64,000 nt of DNA from Billgrantia azerbaijanica (GTDB lineage: Bacteria > Pseudomonadota > Gammaproteobacteria > Pseudomonadales > Halomonadaceae). How positions within the stretch are numbered: position 1 is the first letter of the stretch; each line of letters begins with the position of its first letter. The notes beneath the pieces are model-generated. The model was not told the origin of the DNA, did not search any database, and saw only the letters and a list, made by a program, of their open reading frames with translations. Where the stretch lies: positions 102,327-166,326 of the forward strand of contig SBLD01000001.1 in the NCBI GenBank assembly GCA_004551485.1, in the 5' to 3' direction. The position numbers were made by a program, and so were the translations under genes. Of the stretch, positions 22,096 through 32,526 are shown piece after piece.

Positions 22096-22851
22096 TCAGA
22101 GCTTGATGCCGCGGTGCAAGGCGACGATGCCGCCGGTGAGGTTGGTGTACTCGACCCGCTCCAGGCCGGCCGCCTCCATCATCCCCTTGAGGGTCTCCTG
22201 GTCGGGGTGCACGCGGATCGACTCCGCCAGGTAGCGATAGCTGTCGGCGTCGCCCGCCACCAGCTCGCCCATCTTCGGCAGCAGGCGGAAGGAGTATTCG
22301 TCGTAGGCCTTGGAGAGCAGCGGGTTGACCGGGGTGGAGAACTCCAGCACCAGCAGGCGCCCGCCGGGCTTGAGCACCCGCGTCATGGAGCGCAGGGCGG
22401 CGTCCTTGTCGGTGACGTTGCGCAGTCCGAAGGCGATGGTGATGCAGTCGAAGGTGTTGTCGTGAAAGGGCAGGCACTCGGCGTTGGCCTGGACGTACTC
22501 GACGTTGCCGCCCACGCCCTGGTCGAGCAGCTTGTCGCGGCCGACGCGCAGCATCGACTCGTTGATGTCGGCCAGCACCACGCGGCCGCGCGGCCCCACC
22601 AGGCGCGAGAATTTCAGCGTCAGGTCGCCGGTGCCGCCGGCGATGTCGAGCACGCTGTGGCCGGGACGCACGCCGGCGCGCTCGATGGTGAGCCGCTTCC
22701 ACAGGCGATGGATGCCGAAGGACATCAGGTCGTTCATGACGTCGTAGCGGGCCGCCACGGAGTGGAAGACCTGGGCCACTCGCGAGGCCTTCTCCTCGAC
22801 CGGAACTTCCTGGTAGCCGAAGTGGGTGGTGCGCTTGTCGCTGGGACTCAT
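22096..22851 (-). CDS. ubiE: Ubiquinone/menaquinone C-methyltransferase UbiE
   Basis: SAM-dependent methyltransferase acting on the benzoquinol ring. The 251-aa protein has SAM motif [17 protein letters not shown], then [17 protein letters not shown] and [16 protein letters not shown]. It opens the ubiE-ubiJ-ubiB-hisE-tatABC operon. Confidence 0.96.
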   Translation of the reverse strand: MSPSDKRTTHFGYQEVPVEEKASRVAQVFHSVAARYDVMNDLMSFGIHRLWKRLTIERAGVRPGHSVLDIAGGTGDLTLKFSRLVGPRGRVVLADINESMLRVGRDKLLDQGVGGNVEYVQANAECLPFHDNTFDCITIAFGLRNVTDKDAALRSMTRVLKPGGRLLVLEFSTPVNPLLSKAYDEYSFRLLPKMGELVAGDADSYRYLAESIRVHPDQETLKGMMEAAGLERVEYTNLTGGIVALHRGIKL

Positions 22852-22954
22852 GCCGTGGGGCTCCCGAATCGCTGCGGTTGTCGACAGGCCAGCCGGCCTC
22901 GAATGCGCGATATTGTAGCCTCAGGCGGCTGCGATTGTCTTGACGCCAGTCTCC

Positions 22955-23338
22955 TTACAACTGCTTGATTTCGATACCCAGCGGCTCGCGCGAGGCGCCG
23001 GCCGCCTCCAGGCGTCGCAGGTAGTCGGCCCAGTTGGCCTCGCGGTGCTCGATCAGCCACCACAGGTAGTCCCAGCTGTAGAGACCGCTGTCGTGGCCGT
23101 CGTCGAAGTGCAGCTTGAGCGCGTAGCGCCCGGCCTGGGTGATGTTCTTGAGCCCCACGAACTTCTTGCCCACCTGCAGGGTGGCGCTGTCGGGCCCGTG
23201 GCCGCGTACCTCCGCGGAGGGCGAGAAGACGCGCAGGTACTCCACCGACAGCCGGTAGTGCGCGCCGTCCGGGTAGCTCAGCTCCAGTTCGCGGGCCTGC
23301 TTGTGGTAGTGGACGTTGCTGGGGATGGGGGCGGACAT
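22955..23338 (-). CDS. DUF971 / gamma-butyrobetaine hydroxylase-like N-terminal domain protein
   Basis: 127-aa protein with the DUF971 pattern: RELELSYPDGAHYRLSVEYLRV, FVGLKNITQAGRYALKLHFDDGHDSGLYSWDYL, ending in IEIKQL. The ATG at 23338 has AGGAGG 6 nt upstream. In Pseudomonas a homologous gene follows hslU, as here. Function unknown; roles in Fe-S metabolism have been proposed for related domains. Confidence 0.8.
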   Translation of the reverse strand: MSAPIPSNVHYHKQARELELSYPDGAHYRLSVEYLRVFSPSAEVRGHGPDSATLQVGKKFVGLKNITQAGRYALKLHFDDGHDSGLYSWDYLWWLIEHREANWADYLRRLEAAGASREPLGIEIKQL

Positions 23339-23365
23339 GATGGCCTCCTGGTGTTGCATCATCGC

Positions 23366-23459
23366 TGTGGGAGACCAGCTCTATCGGGCAACGGCGCTGC
23401 AGGCGCCTCCTGCCTGGCAGCGCTGCGCGCTGCTTCGCGCGATAAATCGCCCTCCCACA
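23366..23459. repeat. REP-like palindromic element A
   Basis: Begins TGTGGGAG and ends CTCCCACA, with an inner part in reverse orientation reading TCGCGCGAAGCAGCGCGC. Close in layout to element C at 28162-28270 (both have TGTGGGAGGG...CGCGAAGCAGCGCG...GCGCTGCC). Lies between the hslU and DUF971 genes. Confidence 0.75.
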
Positions 23460-23489
23460 ACGTTCTCATGTACGGCAGTGGTACAACAG

Positions 23490-23584
23490 TGTGGGAGGCC
23501 GGCTCTGCCGGGCGAAGGCGCCGTCAGGCGCCAGGGCTGCTGCTTCACACGAGCTGAAGTCGAAGCGCCGAACCGCCTCCCACA
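23490..23584. repeat. REP-like palindromic element B
   Basis: Second element of the same kind, 30 bp after element A, with TGTGGGAGGCC at one end and GCCTCCCACA at the other. The inner part is more diverged. The A-B pair resembles a BIME arrangement. Confidence 0.7.
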
Positions 23585-23607
23585 GGGCCAATCAGCATAG
23601 CCTCATG

Positions 23608-24930
23608 CTAGAGGATATACCGTGACAGGTCCTCGTCCATGGCCAGCTCGCCGAGCTGCGAGTCCACGTAGGCGGCATCGATGGTCAGGGGGTTGCCGAC
23701 GTCGGTGCCCTTGAACGAGGCCTCCTCGAGCAGGCGCTCCATCACCGTGTGCAGGCGCCGTGCGCCGATGTTCTCGGTGCCCTCGTTGACCTTCCAGGCG
23801 GTCTCGGCAATGCGCTCGATGCCGTCCTCGGTGAATTCGATCGCGAGCCCCTCGGTGGCGAGCAGCGCCTGGTACTGCTTGGTCAGCGACGCCGAGGGCT
23901 CGGTGAGGATGCGCTTGAAGTCCTCGGGGGTGAGCGCATCGAGCTCGACGCGGATCGGCAGGCGACCCTGCAGCTCCGGAATCAGGTCGGAGGGGCGCGA
24001 CAGGTGGAAGGCGCCCGAGGCGATGAACAGGATATGGTCGGTGCGCACCATGCCGTGCTTGGTGGAGACGGTGGAGCCCTCGATCAGCGGCAGTAGGTCG
24101 CGCTGCACGCCCTCGCGGGACACCTCGCCGCCACTTGACTGGCCGCTGCCCTTGGCGACCTTGTCGATCTCGTCGAGGAAGACGATGCCGTGCTGCTCCA
24201 CCGCCTCGATGGCGCGGTGCTTGATCTCCTCCTCGTTGACCAGCTTGGCGGCCTCCTCGTCGCGCAGCAGGGCGAAGGCGTCCTTCACCGCCACGCGGCG
24301 GGTCTCGGTCTTCTGCTTGCCCATGCCGGCGAACAGGCTCTGCAGCTGGTTGGTCATCTCCTCCATGCCCGGCGGCGTCATGATGTCGATGCCGGGGCCC
24401 TGGGGGGTGATCTCGATGTCGATCTCCTTGTCGTCGAGTTGCCCCTCGCGCAGCTTCTTGCGGAACAGCTGGCGGGTCGAGCTGTCGCTGCGCGGGCTGT
24501 CCTCCTGGCCGCGGGGCGGCGGCAGCAGGGCGTCGAGGATACGGTCCTCGGCAGCGTCCTCGGCGCGGTGGCGCACCTCCTCCTTGGCCTGCTCGCGGAC
24601 CAGCTTGAAGGCGGCCTCGGTGAGGTCGCGCACGATCGACTCGACGTCGCGGCCCACGTAGCCCACCTCGGTGAACTTGGTCGCCTCGACCTTGATGAAG
24701 GGGGCCTTGGCCAGCTTGGCCAGGCGGCGGGCGATCTCGGTCTTGCCCACCCCGGTGGGGCCGATCATCAGGATGTTCTTGGGCGTCACCTCGGCGCGCA
24801 GGTCGTCGTCGAGCTGCATGCGCCGCCAGCGGTTGCGCAGGGCGATGGCCACGGCACGCTTGGCCTCCTGCTGGCCGATGATGTACTGGTCCAGGGCGTG
24901 GACGATCTCGCGGGGGGTCATCTGGGTCAT
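23608..24930 (-). CDS. hslU: HslU ATPase of the HslVU protease
   Basis: AAA+ unfoldase that feeds substrates to HslV. The 440-aa protein starts [19 protein letters not shown], with Walker [10 protein letters not shown], Walker B VFLDEIDK, the pore motif GYVGRD and the C-terminal DLSRYIL that activates HslV. The ATG at 24930 follows the hslV stop by 10 bp; a longer in-frame extension lacks family similarity. Confidence 0.97.
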   Translation of the reverse strand: MTQMTPREIVHALDQYIIGQQEAKRAVAIALRNRWRRMQLDDDLRAEVTPKNILMIGPTGVGKTEIARRLAKLAKAPFIKVEATKFTEVGYVGRDVESIVRDLTEAAFKLVREQAKEEVRHRAEDAAEDRILDALLPPPRGQEDSPRSDSSTRQLFRKKLREGQLDDKEIDIEITPQGPGIDIMTPPGMEEMTNQLQSLFAGMGKQKTETRRVAVKDAFALLRDEEAAKLVNEEEIKHRAIEAVEQHGIVFLDEIDKVAKGSGQSSGGEVSREGVQRDLLPLIEGSTVSTKHGMVRTDHILFIASGAFHLSRPSDLIPELQGRLPIRVELDALTPEDFKRILTEPSASLTKQYQALLATEGLAIEFTEDGIERIAETAWKVNEGTENIGARRLHTVMERLLEEASFKGTDVGNPLTIDAAYVDSQLGELAMDEDLSRYIL

Positions 24931-24940
24931 GATGGCGGCC

Positions 24941-25474
24941 TTAGCGTTCCGTGGAAGAGAGCTCTTCGAGGGTGACGTGGTGGTTGGTGAACACGCAGAT
25001 GTCACCGGCGATGTCGATCGCCTTCTCGGTGATCTCGCGGGCCGAGAGGTCGGTGTTCTCGAGCAGCGCGCGCGCCGCGGCCAGGGCGTAGTTGCCGCCC
25101 GAACCGATGGCGATGATGCCGCGCTCGGGCTCCACCACGTCGCCGTTGCCGGTGATGATCAGCGAGGCGTGCTTGTCGGCCACGGCGAGCAGCGCCTCCA
25201 GGCGACGCAGGGCGCGGTCGGTGCGCCAGTCCTTGGCCAGCTCCACGGCGGCCTTGACCAGGTTGCCCTGGTGCTTCTCGAGCTGAGCCTCGAAGCGCTC
25301 GAAGAGGGTGAAGGCGTCGGCGGTGCCGCCGGCGAAGCCGGCCAGCACCTCGCCGCGGTAGAGGCGGCGCACCTTGCTGGCGTTGCCCTTCATCACGGTG
25401 TTGCCCAGCGATACCTGGCCGTCGCCAGCCAAGGCGACCTGATCGCCGCGGCGCACGGAAACGATGGTGGTCAT
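24941..25474 (-). CDS. hslV: HslV peptidase of the HslVU protease
   Basis: Threonine peptidase, dodecameric. The 177-aa protein starts [10 protein letters not shown], so the mature N-terminal Thr nucleophile is present; [16 protein letters not shown] and [16 protein letters not shown] are family blocks. hslU follows closely on the same strand. Confidence 0.97.
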   Translation of the reverse strand: MTTIVSVRRGDQVALAGDGQVSLGNTVMKGNASKVRRLYRGEVLAGFAGGTADAFTLFERFEAQLEKHQGNLVKAAVELAKDWRTDRALRRLEALLAVADKHASLIITGNGDVVEPERGIIAIGSGGNYALAAARALLENTDLSAREITEKAIDIAGDICVFTNHHVTLEELSSTER

Positions 25475-25614
25475 GGAGAGAACTCCGAAACGGGGAGCGG
25501 TGGCTCCCGATGACTTTCGGCGCCGCGGGGGCGCCGTGGATGAGCTTCTGGGGAGGTGCGGGCGCCCCGGCCGGAATTCAAGGATAGAGAGCGCGGCAGG
25601 GAAACGGTGGTTCC

Positions 25615-26349
25615 CTAGTTCTGCAGGCGAATCAGCAAGGGTTCGATCCCCTGCGTCACCATCAGGTCCTGGGCGCGGTTGAGCTCGCGGGTGTCGTCGT
25701 AGGGGCCTACCTGCACGCGGTGCCAGGTCTCGCCGCCGGCGGTCTGCACCTGGCTGACCTGGGCCATCAGGCTGAGGCTGCGCAGGCGATTGCTCAACTG
25801 CTCGGCGTCGCCGGCCTTGCGGAAGGAGGCAGCCTGCAGCATGTAGCGGGCATCGCCACCGACGGCCGGCTCGGCGCTGGTTTCGGCCGCGGCGTCGCTT
25901 TTCAGGTTGGCGGCGATGATCCGGGCGATGGGGTCGTCGCCGGTGACCTGGGCGGCGGAGGTGTCGTCGGTGCTCTCCTCGGTCGATGCCAGGGGCGGCG
26001 CCGGCGGGGCCGGGGAGGCCACCTCGCCGCGCGGGGCGATCACCTCCGATTCCGGCAGCAAGGTGTAGAACTCGAAGGTGGGCATGCGCGGCTCGACGGG
26101 CTCCTTGGTCGGCGCGGCGGCCTCAGTCTCGGACTCCGGCGGCGCCGAGCGCGGCAGCAGCGTGGCCAGCGGCGAGGGCTGGCCCGCCTGCCAGGGCGCC
26201 GTGCCGTGCTGGTGCTGGGCGAGCAGGAAGCCCGCCACCAGGCCGCCGAGGCCCCACACCCAGCCGGGCAGGCGGAAGCCGTCGCGGCGCGGGGCTCGAC
26301 GACGACTGGAGGTGGCGCCGCGCTTCTTGGGGGGCGGACGGCGAGCCAT
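25615..26349 (-). CDS. SPOR-domain, single-pass membrane protein (FtsN-like)
   Basis: 244-aa protein: basic N-terminus (residues 1-25, many Arg/Lys), one membrane helix ([18 protein letters not shown], about 27-44), a Pro/Glu/Ala-rich periplasmic linker, and a C-terminal SPOR domain ([20 protein letters not shown]...[17 protein letters not shown]), which binds denuded peptidoglycan at the septum. Its position between argS and hslV is as in Pseudomonas. It could be the FtsN equivalent, but topology alone does not prove it. Confidence 0.85.
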   Translation of the reverse strand: MARRPPPKKRGATSSRRRAPRRDGFRLPGWVWGLGGLVAGFLLAQHQHGTAPWQAGQPSPLATLLPRSAPPESETEAAAPTKEPVEPRMPTFEFYTLLPESEVIAPRGEVASPAPPAPPLASTEESTDDTSAAQVTGDDPIARIIAANLKSDAAAETSAEPAVGGDARYMLQAASFRKAGDAEQLSNRLRSLSLMAQVSQVQTAGGETWHRVQVGPYDDTRELNRAQDLMVTQGIEPLLIRLQN

Positions 26350-26352
26350 GGC

Positions 26353-28038
26353 TTACATCTCCTCGGGGGCGCCGACGCCCATCAGGTCGAGGCCGTTGCG
26401 CAGCACCTGGCGGGTGGCGAGCCCCAGTGCCAGGCGGGCGTTGCGCAGCGCGTCGTCCTCGACCATCACCTTCACGGCGTTGTAGCAGGTGTGGAAGTCG
26501 GCGGCCAGGTCGAGCAGGTACTGCGCCACCTGCTGCGGCTCGCGCGCCGCGGCGGCGTGGGCCACCACCTCGGGGTAGCGCGCCAGGCGGTTCATCAGCG
26601 CCTTCTCCTGGTCCTCGTCGAGGCGTGCCAGGCTGGCCATCGCCAGGTCGTGGTCGAAGGCCGTGCCGTCGGCCTCGGCCTTGCGCACCATGCTGCACAC
26701 CCGGGCATGGGCATACTGCACGTAGTAGACGGGGTTGTCGTTGGATTGCGAGCGCGCCAGGTCGATGTCGAAGGTGAGCTGCGAGTCGGCGCGCCGCGCG
26801 GCGAGGAAGAAGCGCGTGGCGTCGCGGCCCACCTCGTCGATCAGGTCGCGCACGGTGACATAGCTGCCGGCGCGCTTGGAGAGCTTCACCTCCACCCCGG
26901 AGCGGGTGACCATCACCATCTGGTGCAGCACGTAGTCGGGCCAGCCCTGGGGGATGCCGGCCTCCAGCGCCTGCAGGCCGGCGCGCACGCGGGTCACCGT
27001 GGAGTGGTGATCGGCGCCCTGCTCGTTGATCACCGTTTCGAAGCCGCGCTGCCACTTGTCCAGGTGGTAGGCGACGTCGGGCAGGAAGTAGGTGTAGCTG
27101 CCGTCGGACTTGCGCATCACGCGGTCCTTGTCGTCGCCGAAGCGGGTGGTGCGCAGCCACAGGGCGCCGTCGCGCTCGTAGGTGTGGCCGCCCGCGATCA
27201 GCCGTTCGACCGCGGCCTCGACCTTGCCCTCCTCGTAGAGCGAGGACTCGAGGAAGTAGACGTCGAATTCGACGCCGAAGGCCTTGAGGTCGAGGTCCTG
27301 CTCGCGGCGCAGCCAGGCCACGGCGAACTCGCGGATGGCGTCGAGGTCGTCCGGGTCGCCCTTGGCGGTGACGTGGCGGTCGTCGGCGTGGACCGTCTTG
27401 CCGGCGAGGTAGTCCTTGGCCACCTCGACGATGTAGTCGCCGCGGTAGCCGTCGGCGGGCCAGGCATCGCTGTCGGGGGTGAGCCCCTTGGCGCGCGCCT
27501 GGACGGAGAGCGCCAGGTTGTTGATCTGGGCGCCGGCGTCGTTGTAGTAGAACTCGCGGGTGACATCGAAGCCGGTCGCCTCGAGCAGGCGGCACAGGCA
27601 GTCGCCGATGGCGGCGCCGCGGCCATGGCCCACGTGCAGCGGGCCGGTGGGGTTGGCGGAGACGAACTCCACCTGCACCTTGTGGCCCTGGCCGGTGAGG
27701 CTGCGCCCGAAGGCGTCGCCGGCGTCGAGCACCTGGCGCACGATCTGGGCAGCGGCATCGGTCGCCGCGAAGAAGTTGACGAAGCCGGGGCCGGCGATCT
27801 CCACCTTGGCCACGGCGTCGCTTGCCGGCAGCGCCGCGACCAGTGCCTCGGCGAGCTCACGGGGCTTCTGGCCGGCCGGCTTGGCCAGCATCAGCGCCAG
27901 GTTGGTGGCGTAGTCGCCGTGGGCCTTGTCCCTGGTCGGATCGACCTTGATCGTCGGGGCAATCTCGGCGGGCAGCACGCCCTGGCGCTTGAGCGTCTCG
28001 AGGGCCTCCTCGAGCAGTGAAACGATGGTCTCTTTCAT
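26353..28038 (-). CDS. argS: Arginyl-tRNA synthetase
   Basis: Class I aminoacyl-tRNA synthetase charging tRNA-Arg. The 561-aa protein begins [20 protein letters not shown], with the HIGH-like motif in [15 protein letters not shown] and the C-terminal DALR-type anticodon-binding domain ([12 protein letters not shown]). The ATG at 28038 was chosen as the family start. The SPOR gene begins 4 bp downstream. A tRNA-Arg gene lies at the right end of this window. Confidence 0.97.
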   Translation of the reverse strand: MKETIVSLLEEALETLKRQGVLPAEIAPTIKVDPTRDKAHGDYATNLALMLAKPAGQKPRELAEALVAALPASDAVAKVEIAGPGFVNFFAATDAAAQIVRQVLDAGDAFGRSLTGQGHKVQVEFVSANPTGPLHVGHGRGAAIGDCLCRLLEATGFDVTREFYYNDAGAQINNLALSVQARAKGLTPDSDAWPADGYRGDYIVEVAKDYLAGKTVHADDRHVTAKGDPDDLDAIREFAVAWLRREQDLDLKAFGVEFDVYFLESSLYEEGKVEAAVERLIAGGHTYERDGALWLRTTRFGDDKDRVMRKSDGSYTYFLPDVAYHLDKWQRGFETVINEQGADHHSTVTRVRAGLQALEAGIPQGWPDYVLHQMVMVTRSGVEVKLSKRAGSYVTVRDLIDEVGRDATRFFLAARRADSQLTFDIDLARSQSNDNPVYYVQYAHARVCSMVRKAEADGTAFDHDLAMASLARLDEDQEKALMNRLARYPEVVAHAAAAREPQQVAQYLLDLAADFHTCYNAVKVMVEDDALRNARLALGLATRQVLRNGLDLMGVGAPEEM

Positions 28039-28161
28039 GAAGCGTCCGGTATCGGGTGGCGCGGGTCGCCCTCGGCGTCCGCTTGGCATGGCGGGGTATT
28101 ATCGGCAATCGGGCGCGGGCTTTAAAGGTGTGGCGTAAGGCGAGCAGGGCTGGCATGAATC

Positions 28162-28270
28162 GTGTGGGAGGGAGTTTTAGCTCGCGAAGCAGCGCGGAGC
28201 GCTGCCCAAACCGGGCACCTTTCGGCGCCTTCGTCGAGGCGTCGAACCGCCGAAAATCGGCCTCCCACAC
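28162..28270. repeat. REP-like palindromic element C
   Basis: GTGTGGGAG (28162) to CTCCCACAC (28270) in the priA-argS gap, with inner CTCGCGAAGCAGCGCGGAGCG shared almost exactly with element A. It fills most of the 272 bp between the two genes and could form a long hairpin in the mRNA. Confidence 0.75.
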
Positions 28271-28310
28271 TGAGTTACCACCCAAGGCAAAACAGCGGCG
28301 ATGGACCGGA

Positions 28311-30551
28311 TCAGGCCAGCGTCTGCGGGTCGATATCCAGCGACCAGCGTACCCGACGCGCCTCGGGTGTCGCCTCGAGCCAGGCGGCGAGCCAGGCGGT
28401 GGCCTCGTGGAGGCGGCTGCGCTTGGCGCTGCCCAGCATCAGCTGCAGGTGGTAGCGGCCCTGGCGCCGCTCCATGGGGGCCGGCACCGGCCCCAGGCAG
28501 TCGACGGCCAGGGTGCGCTCGGCGAGCCAGGTGCGCAGGCTCTCGGCGGCGCGCTGGCCGAGTTCGCTGGCGGCGGCTTCCCGCGGGCTCTCCAGGCGCA
28601 GCAGGGCGAGGAAGCGAAACGGCGGCAGGGCGGCGGCGCGGCGCTCCTCGAGCAGCTGCGTGGCCAGGGCGTCGTAGCCCTCGCCGGCGAGCAGGCGCAG
28701 GTGCGCATCGTCGCCGTGCAGGGTCTGCACCAGCACTCGCCCCGGGTGGCTGGCGCGCCCGGCGCGCCCCGCCACCTGCTCGAGCAGCTGGGCGCTGTGC
28801 TCCAGGGCGCGGAAGTCGCTGGCGTAGAGGCCGGCGTCGGCGTTGACCACCACGACCAGGGTGACGTGGGGCAGGTGGTGGCCCTTGGCGAGCATCTGGG
28901 TGCCCACCAGCAGGCAGGGCTCGCCGCGGCGCACCTCGGCGAGCACCCTCTCCAGGGCGTCGCGGCGTCGCGTGCTGTCGCGGTCGATGCGGTGCACGGG
29001 CACCTCGGGGAAGAGCGCGGCGAGCGTCTCCTCGGTGCGCTCGGTGCCGCTGCCCAGGGGGCGCAGGTCGGCGCTGCCGCAGGCCGGGCAGGCGTCGGGC
29101 AGGGGGCGGCGCCGGTCGCAGTGGTGGCAGGCGAGCAGCGGCGGCTGGCGGTGCAGCGTCAGCCGCGCGTCGCAGTGGTCGCACTCGGCGAGCCAGCCGC
29201 AGGCGTGGCAGGCCAGCGTCGGGGCGAAACCGCGGCGGTTGATGAACACCAGCACCTGGTGACCGGCGGTGAGCGTCTCGCGGATCGCCGTGAGCGTCGG
29301 CGGGATCAGCCCGCCCTGGCGGGGGCGGCCGCGCAGGTCGACGAGCTCGAGACGTGCCGGGGCGTGGCGGGTGGCGCGGCGGGTCAGGCGCAGGTGGCGG
29401 TAGTCACCGCAGCGGGCGCGGTGCAGGCTCTCCAGCGACGGCGTGGCGCTGCCCAGCAGCAGCGGGACGGCGTGGCGGTGGGCGCGCGCCACGGCCAGGT
29501 CGCGGGCGTGGTAGCGCAGCCCCTCCTGCTGCTTGAAGGAGCCGTCGTGCTCCTCGTCGACGATGATAACCCCCGGCCTGGCCAGCGGCGTGAAGATCGC
29601 CGAGCGGGTGCCGATGACGATGGAGGCACGGCCGCTGGCAGCGGCCTCCCAGGCGTCGAGGCGTTCGTGGTCGGTGAGCCCGGAGTGCAGGGCGACGATG
29701 GGCACGCGGAAGCGGTGGCGGAAGCGCGCCAGCGTCTGGGGGGTGAGGCCGATCTCCGGCACCAGCACCAGCGCCTGGCGGCCGCGCGCCACCACGGCCT
29801 CGATCAGTTGCAGGTACACCTCGGTCTTGCCGCTCCCGGTGACGCCATGCAGCAGGCAGGGGTGAAAGGCGTCGAGGCCCTCGTGGAGCGCCGCCAGCGC
29901 GGCGGCCTGTTCGCGATTGAGCGGCAGGGCCGGCTCACCCAGCAGTCGGTCGGCGGCGGGGCCGGTGGCCGCGGTGCGCGGGGTCTCGCGGCATGCCACC
30001 AGCCCCTTGGCGACGAGCGCCTTGAGCTGGTCGCGGGTAAAACCCTGGGCCAGCACCGCGGGGGTGGCGAGCCCGTGGGGGTGCTGGGCGAGCATCGCCA
30101 GCAGCTCGGCCTGGCGGGGCGCGCGCTTCAGCCGTTCGGCGTCCACCGCGCGACCGCTGGCGGTGAGCTGCCACTGCTCGCGCACGCGACCGGCCAGCGG
30201 GCGCCCCTGGCGCAGCAGCACCGGCAGGGCCTGGTGCAGGGTGTCGCCGAGCGGGTGCTGGTAGTAGCGGGCGGTGAAGTGGCACAGCCATAGCCAGTCC
30301 GCCGGCAGCGGCGTCTCGTCGAGGCATTCCGCCACCGGCTTGAGTTTGCCGAGGGGCAGCTCGCCGTCATCACGGCACGCCACCACCACGCCGACCACCT
30401 GGCGCCGGCCGAAGGGCACGCGCACGCGCAGGCCCGGCTGCCACCCCCCTGGCGGGGCGGCAGTGGCGCGGTAGTCGAACAGCCGGCGCAGCGGCGTGGG
30501 GACGGCCACGCGCAGCACGCGGGGTGCGGCGGAAGAGGGCGTGTCGCGCAA
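28311..30551 (-). CDS. priA: Primosomal protein N' (replication restart helicase PriA)
   Basis: 3'-5' helicase that reloads the replisome at stalled forks. The 746-aa protein has an N-terminal DNA-binding region, Walker A GVTGSGKTEVY, the DEEH box in VIIVDEEHDGSFKQ, and eight cysteines for two zinc ions between about residues 440 and 490 (ACHACGW, CDHCDA, CHHCDR, CPACGS). Divergent from rpmE, the usual arrangement. Confidence 0.97.
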   Translation of the reverse strand: MRDTPSSAAPRVLRVAVPTPLRRLFDYRATAAPPGGWQPGLRVRVPFGRRQVVGVVVACRDDGELPLGKLKPVAECLDETPLPADWLWLCHFTARYYQHPLGDTLHQALPVLLRQGRPLAGRVREQWQLTASGRAVDAERLKRAPRQAELLAMLAQHPHGLATPAVLAQGFTRDQLKALVAKGLVACRETPRTAATGPAADRLLGEPALPLNREQAAALAALHEGLDAFHPCLLHGVTGSGKTEVYLQLIEAVVARGRQALVLVPEIGLTPQTLARFRHRFRVPIVALHSGLTDHERLDAWEAAASGRASIVIGTRSAIFTPLARPGVIIVDEEHDGSFKQQEGLRYHARDLAVARAHRHAVPLLLGSATPSLESLHRARCGDYRHLRLTRRATRHAPARLELVDLRGRPRQGGLIPPTLTAIRETLTAGHQVLVFINRRGFAPTLACHACGWLAECDHCDARLTLHRQPPLLACHHCDRRRPLPDACPACGSADLRPLGSGTERTEETLAALFPEVPVHRIDRDSTRRRDALERVLAEVRRGEPCLLVGTQMLAKGHHLPHVTLVVVVNADAGLYASDFRALEHSAQLLEQVAGRAGRASHPGRVLVQTLHGDDAHLRLLAGEGYDALATQLLEERRAAALPPFRFLALLRLESPREAAASELGQRAAESLRTWLAERTLAVDCLGPVPAPMERRQGRYHLQLMLGSAKRSRLHEATAWLAAWLEATPEARRVRWSLDIDPQTLA

Positions 30552-30688
30552 TTGGCCTCCGGCTTGGGCTCTGCTAGACTATTCGGCCGCCGTGGCGCCC
30601 GAATGCGCCCGGCGCAGACCGGTTATCCAACCCGTATGCGGTGCCTGGCAATGGATCAGGTGGCGGCATACCGCTCAAGAGGCTCACG

Positions 30689-30904
30689 ATGAAACAAGGT
30701 ATCCACCCGGATTACAAGACGGTCACCGCAACCTGCTCGTGCGGTGCGACCTTCGAAGTCGGCTCCACCGCCGGCCACGACCTGGAGCTGGACGTCTGCT
30801 CCCAGTGCCACCCGTTCTACACCGGCAAGCAGAAGCAGGCGACCACCGGTGGCCGCGTCGAGCGTTTCAACAAGCGCTTCGGTGCCGCGCTCAAGCGCAG
30901 CTGA
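30689..30904 (+). CDS. rpmE: 50S ribosomal protein L31
   Basis: 71-aa ribosomal protein with the zinc-binding form: Cys16, Cys18, Cys37 and Cys40 (TCSCG and VCSQC). These C+ forms are usually replaced by a cysteine-less paralogue under zinc limitation. The start MKQGIHPDY matches the family. A strong terminator follows 35 bp after the stop. Confidence 0.97.
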   Translation: MKQGIHPDYKTVTATCSCGATFEVGSTAGHDLELDVCSQCHPFYTGKQKQATTGGRVERFNKRFGAALKRS

Positions 30905-30937
30905 TCGTCGCGTCCCGCCGATTTCGGCAGGAACACG

Positions 30938-30970
30938 AAGAAACCCGCCCACGACGGCGGGTTTCTTTTT
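30938..30970 (+). terminator. Intrinsic terminator of rpmE
   Basis: GAAACCCGCC (30940-30949) pairs perfectly with GGCGGGTTTC (30956-30965), 6-nt loop, then TTTTT; two further A-T pairs extend the stem. Confidence 0.93.
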
Positions 30971-31179
30971 GCCCGGCGGTTGGCAAGACCGGCTGGGCAC
31001 GCGGCGATAAGCAATGCGTTATGCCTGTCGTGATTTGCATAAGTTACAGCAAATAGGCGCGATCATCCCGGAACGGCAGCGAAACGGCGTGGATCGGGTA
31101 TGGCGTTGAGGTGTGGAAAGTTTTTCTATACCCTAGGTTGCCTTCCCTCCACGTTCTGACACGGAAACCGGATCTCAGC

Positions 31180-32451
31180 ATGACAGACGCCAAGAAGCAG
31201 GCCGCGCTGGACTATCACGCCAAGCCCATCCCCGGAAAGCTCTCGGTAGAGCTGACCAAGCCCACGGCCACGGCCCGTGACCTGGCGTTGGCCTACAGCC
31301 CGGGCGTCGCCGAGCCGGTCCGCGAGATCGCCCGCGATCCCGAGAACGCCTACCGCTACACCGGCAAGGGCAACCTGGTGGCGGTGATTTCCGACGGCAG
31401 TGCCATCCTGGGGCTGGGCAACCTGGGGCCGCTGGCCAGCAAGCCGGTCATGGAGGGCAAGGGCGTGCTGTTCAAGCGCTTCGCGGGAATCAACTCGGTG
31501 GACGTCGAGGTCAACGCCGAGAGCCCCCAGGCGTTCATCGACACCGTGGCGCGCATCGCCGACACCTGGGGGGGTGTCAACCTCGAGGACATCAAGGCGC
31601 CGGAGTGCTTCGAGATCGAGCAGGCGCTCATCGAGCAGTGCAGCATCCCGGTCTTCCACGACGACCAGCACGGTACCGCCATCGTCACCGCAGCGGGCAT
31701 GCTCAACGCCCTGGAGATCGCCGGCAAGCGCCTGGAGGAGGCGAAGATCGTCTGCCTCGGCGCCGGCGCGGCGGCCATCGCCTGCATGAAGCTGCTGGTC
31801 TCCTGCGGGGCGCGCTCCGAGAACCTGGTCATGCTCGATCGCCGCGGGGTGATCCACGCTGGCCGCGAGGGCCTCAACCCCTACAAGGCGATGTTCGCCG
31901 TCGACACCGACAAGCGCACCCTGGACGACGCCATCGAGGGGGCCGACGTCTTCATCGGTCTCTCGGGGCCCAACCTGATGAGCGCCGACCACATCCGCAA
32001 GATGGCCGACAACCCGGTGGTCTTCGCCTGCACCAACCCCGACCCGGAGATCCACCCCGACGTGGCCCGCGAGGCGCGCCCCGACGTGATCATGGCCACC
32101 GGCCGCTCCGACTACCCCAACCAGGTCAACAACGTGCTGGGCTTCCCGTTCATCTTCCGCGGGGCGCTCGACGTGCGCGCGACGCGCATCAACGAGGAGA
32201 TGAAGGTGGCTGCGGTGCACGCGCTCAAGGAGCTGGCCCGCGAGCCGGTGCCCCAGGCGGTGCTCGAGGCCTACGAGAAGGAGCGCATGGCGTTCGGTCG
32301 CGACTACATCATTCCCACCCCGGTGGACGTGCGCCTGCTGGAGCGGGTCTCCTCGGCGGTGGCCCAGGCGGCGGTGGATTCCGGCGTGGCGCGCCGCCCC
32401 TACCCCGCCCACTATCCGCTGAAGACGGTGGACGACGTCTACGGCGGCTGA
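31180..32451 (+). CDS. maeB: NADP-type malic enzyme (short form)
   Basis: Oxidative decarboxylation of malate to pyruvate. The 423-aa protein has the malic-enzyme N-domain ([13 protein letters not shown]) and the NAD(P) domain ([16 protein letters not shown]). It lacks the C-terminal phosphotransacetylase-like domain that makes E. coli MaeB about 760 aa, and matches the short form of Pseudomonas. The ATG at 31180 ([16 protein letters not shown]) is the family start. Confidence 0.93.
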   Translation: MTDAKKQAALDYHAKPIPGKLSVELTKPTATARDLALAYSPGVAEPVREIARDPENAYRYTGKGNLVAVISDGSAILGLGNLGPLASKPVMEGKGVLFKRFAGINSVDVEVNAESPQAFIDTVARIADTWGGVNLEDIKAPECFEIEQALIEQCSIPVFHDDQHGTAIVTAAGMLNALEIAGKRLEEAKIVCLGAGAAAIACMKLLVSCGARSENLVMLDRRGVIHAGREGLNPYKAMFAVDTDKRTLDDAIEGADVFIGLSGPNLMSADHIRKMADNPVVFACTNPDPEIHPDVAREARPDVIMATGRSDYPNQVNNVLGFPFIFRGALDVRATRINEEMKVAAVHALKELAREPVPQAVLEAYEKERMAFGRDYIIPTPVDVRLLERVSSAVAQAAVDSGVARRPYPAHYPLKTVDDVYGG

Positions 32452-32482
32452 GCTGCGCGCCCGCCGCGCCATACCAGCGATC

Positions 32483-32511
32483 CACGACGCCGGCCACGGG
32501 CCGGCGTCGTG
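32483..32511. terminator. Bidirectional hairpin between maeB and the DUF481 gene
   Basis: A perfect 13-bp stem (32483-32495 with 32499-32511, CACGACGCCGGCC and its complement) with a 3-nt loop ACG between convergent genes. No long T-run. Confidence 0.7.
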
Positions 32512-32526
32512 CTGTCCGGGCGGTGC

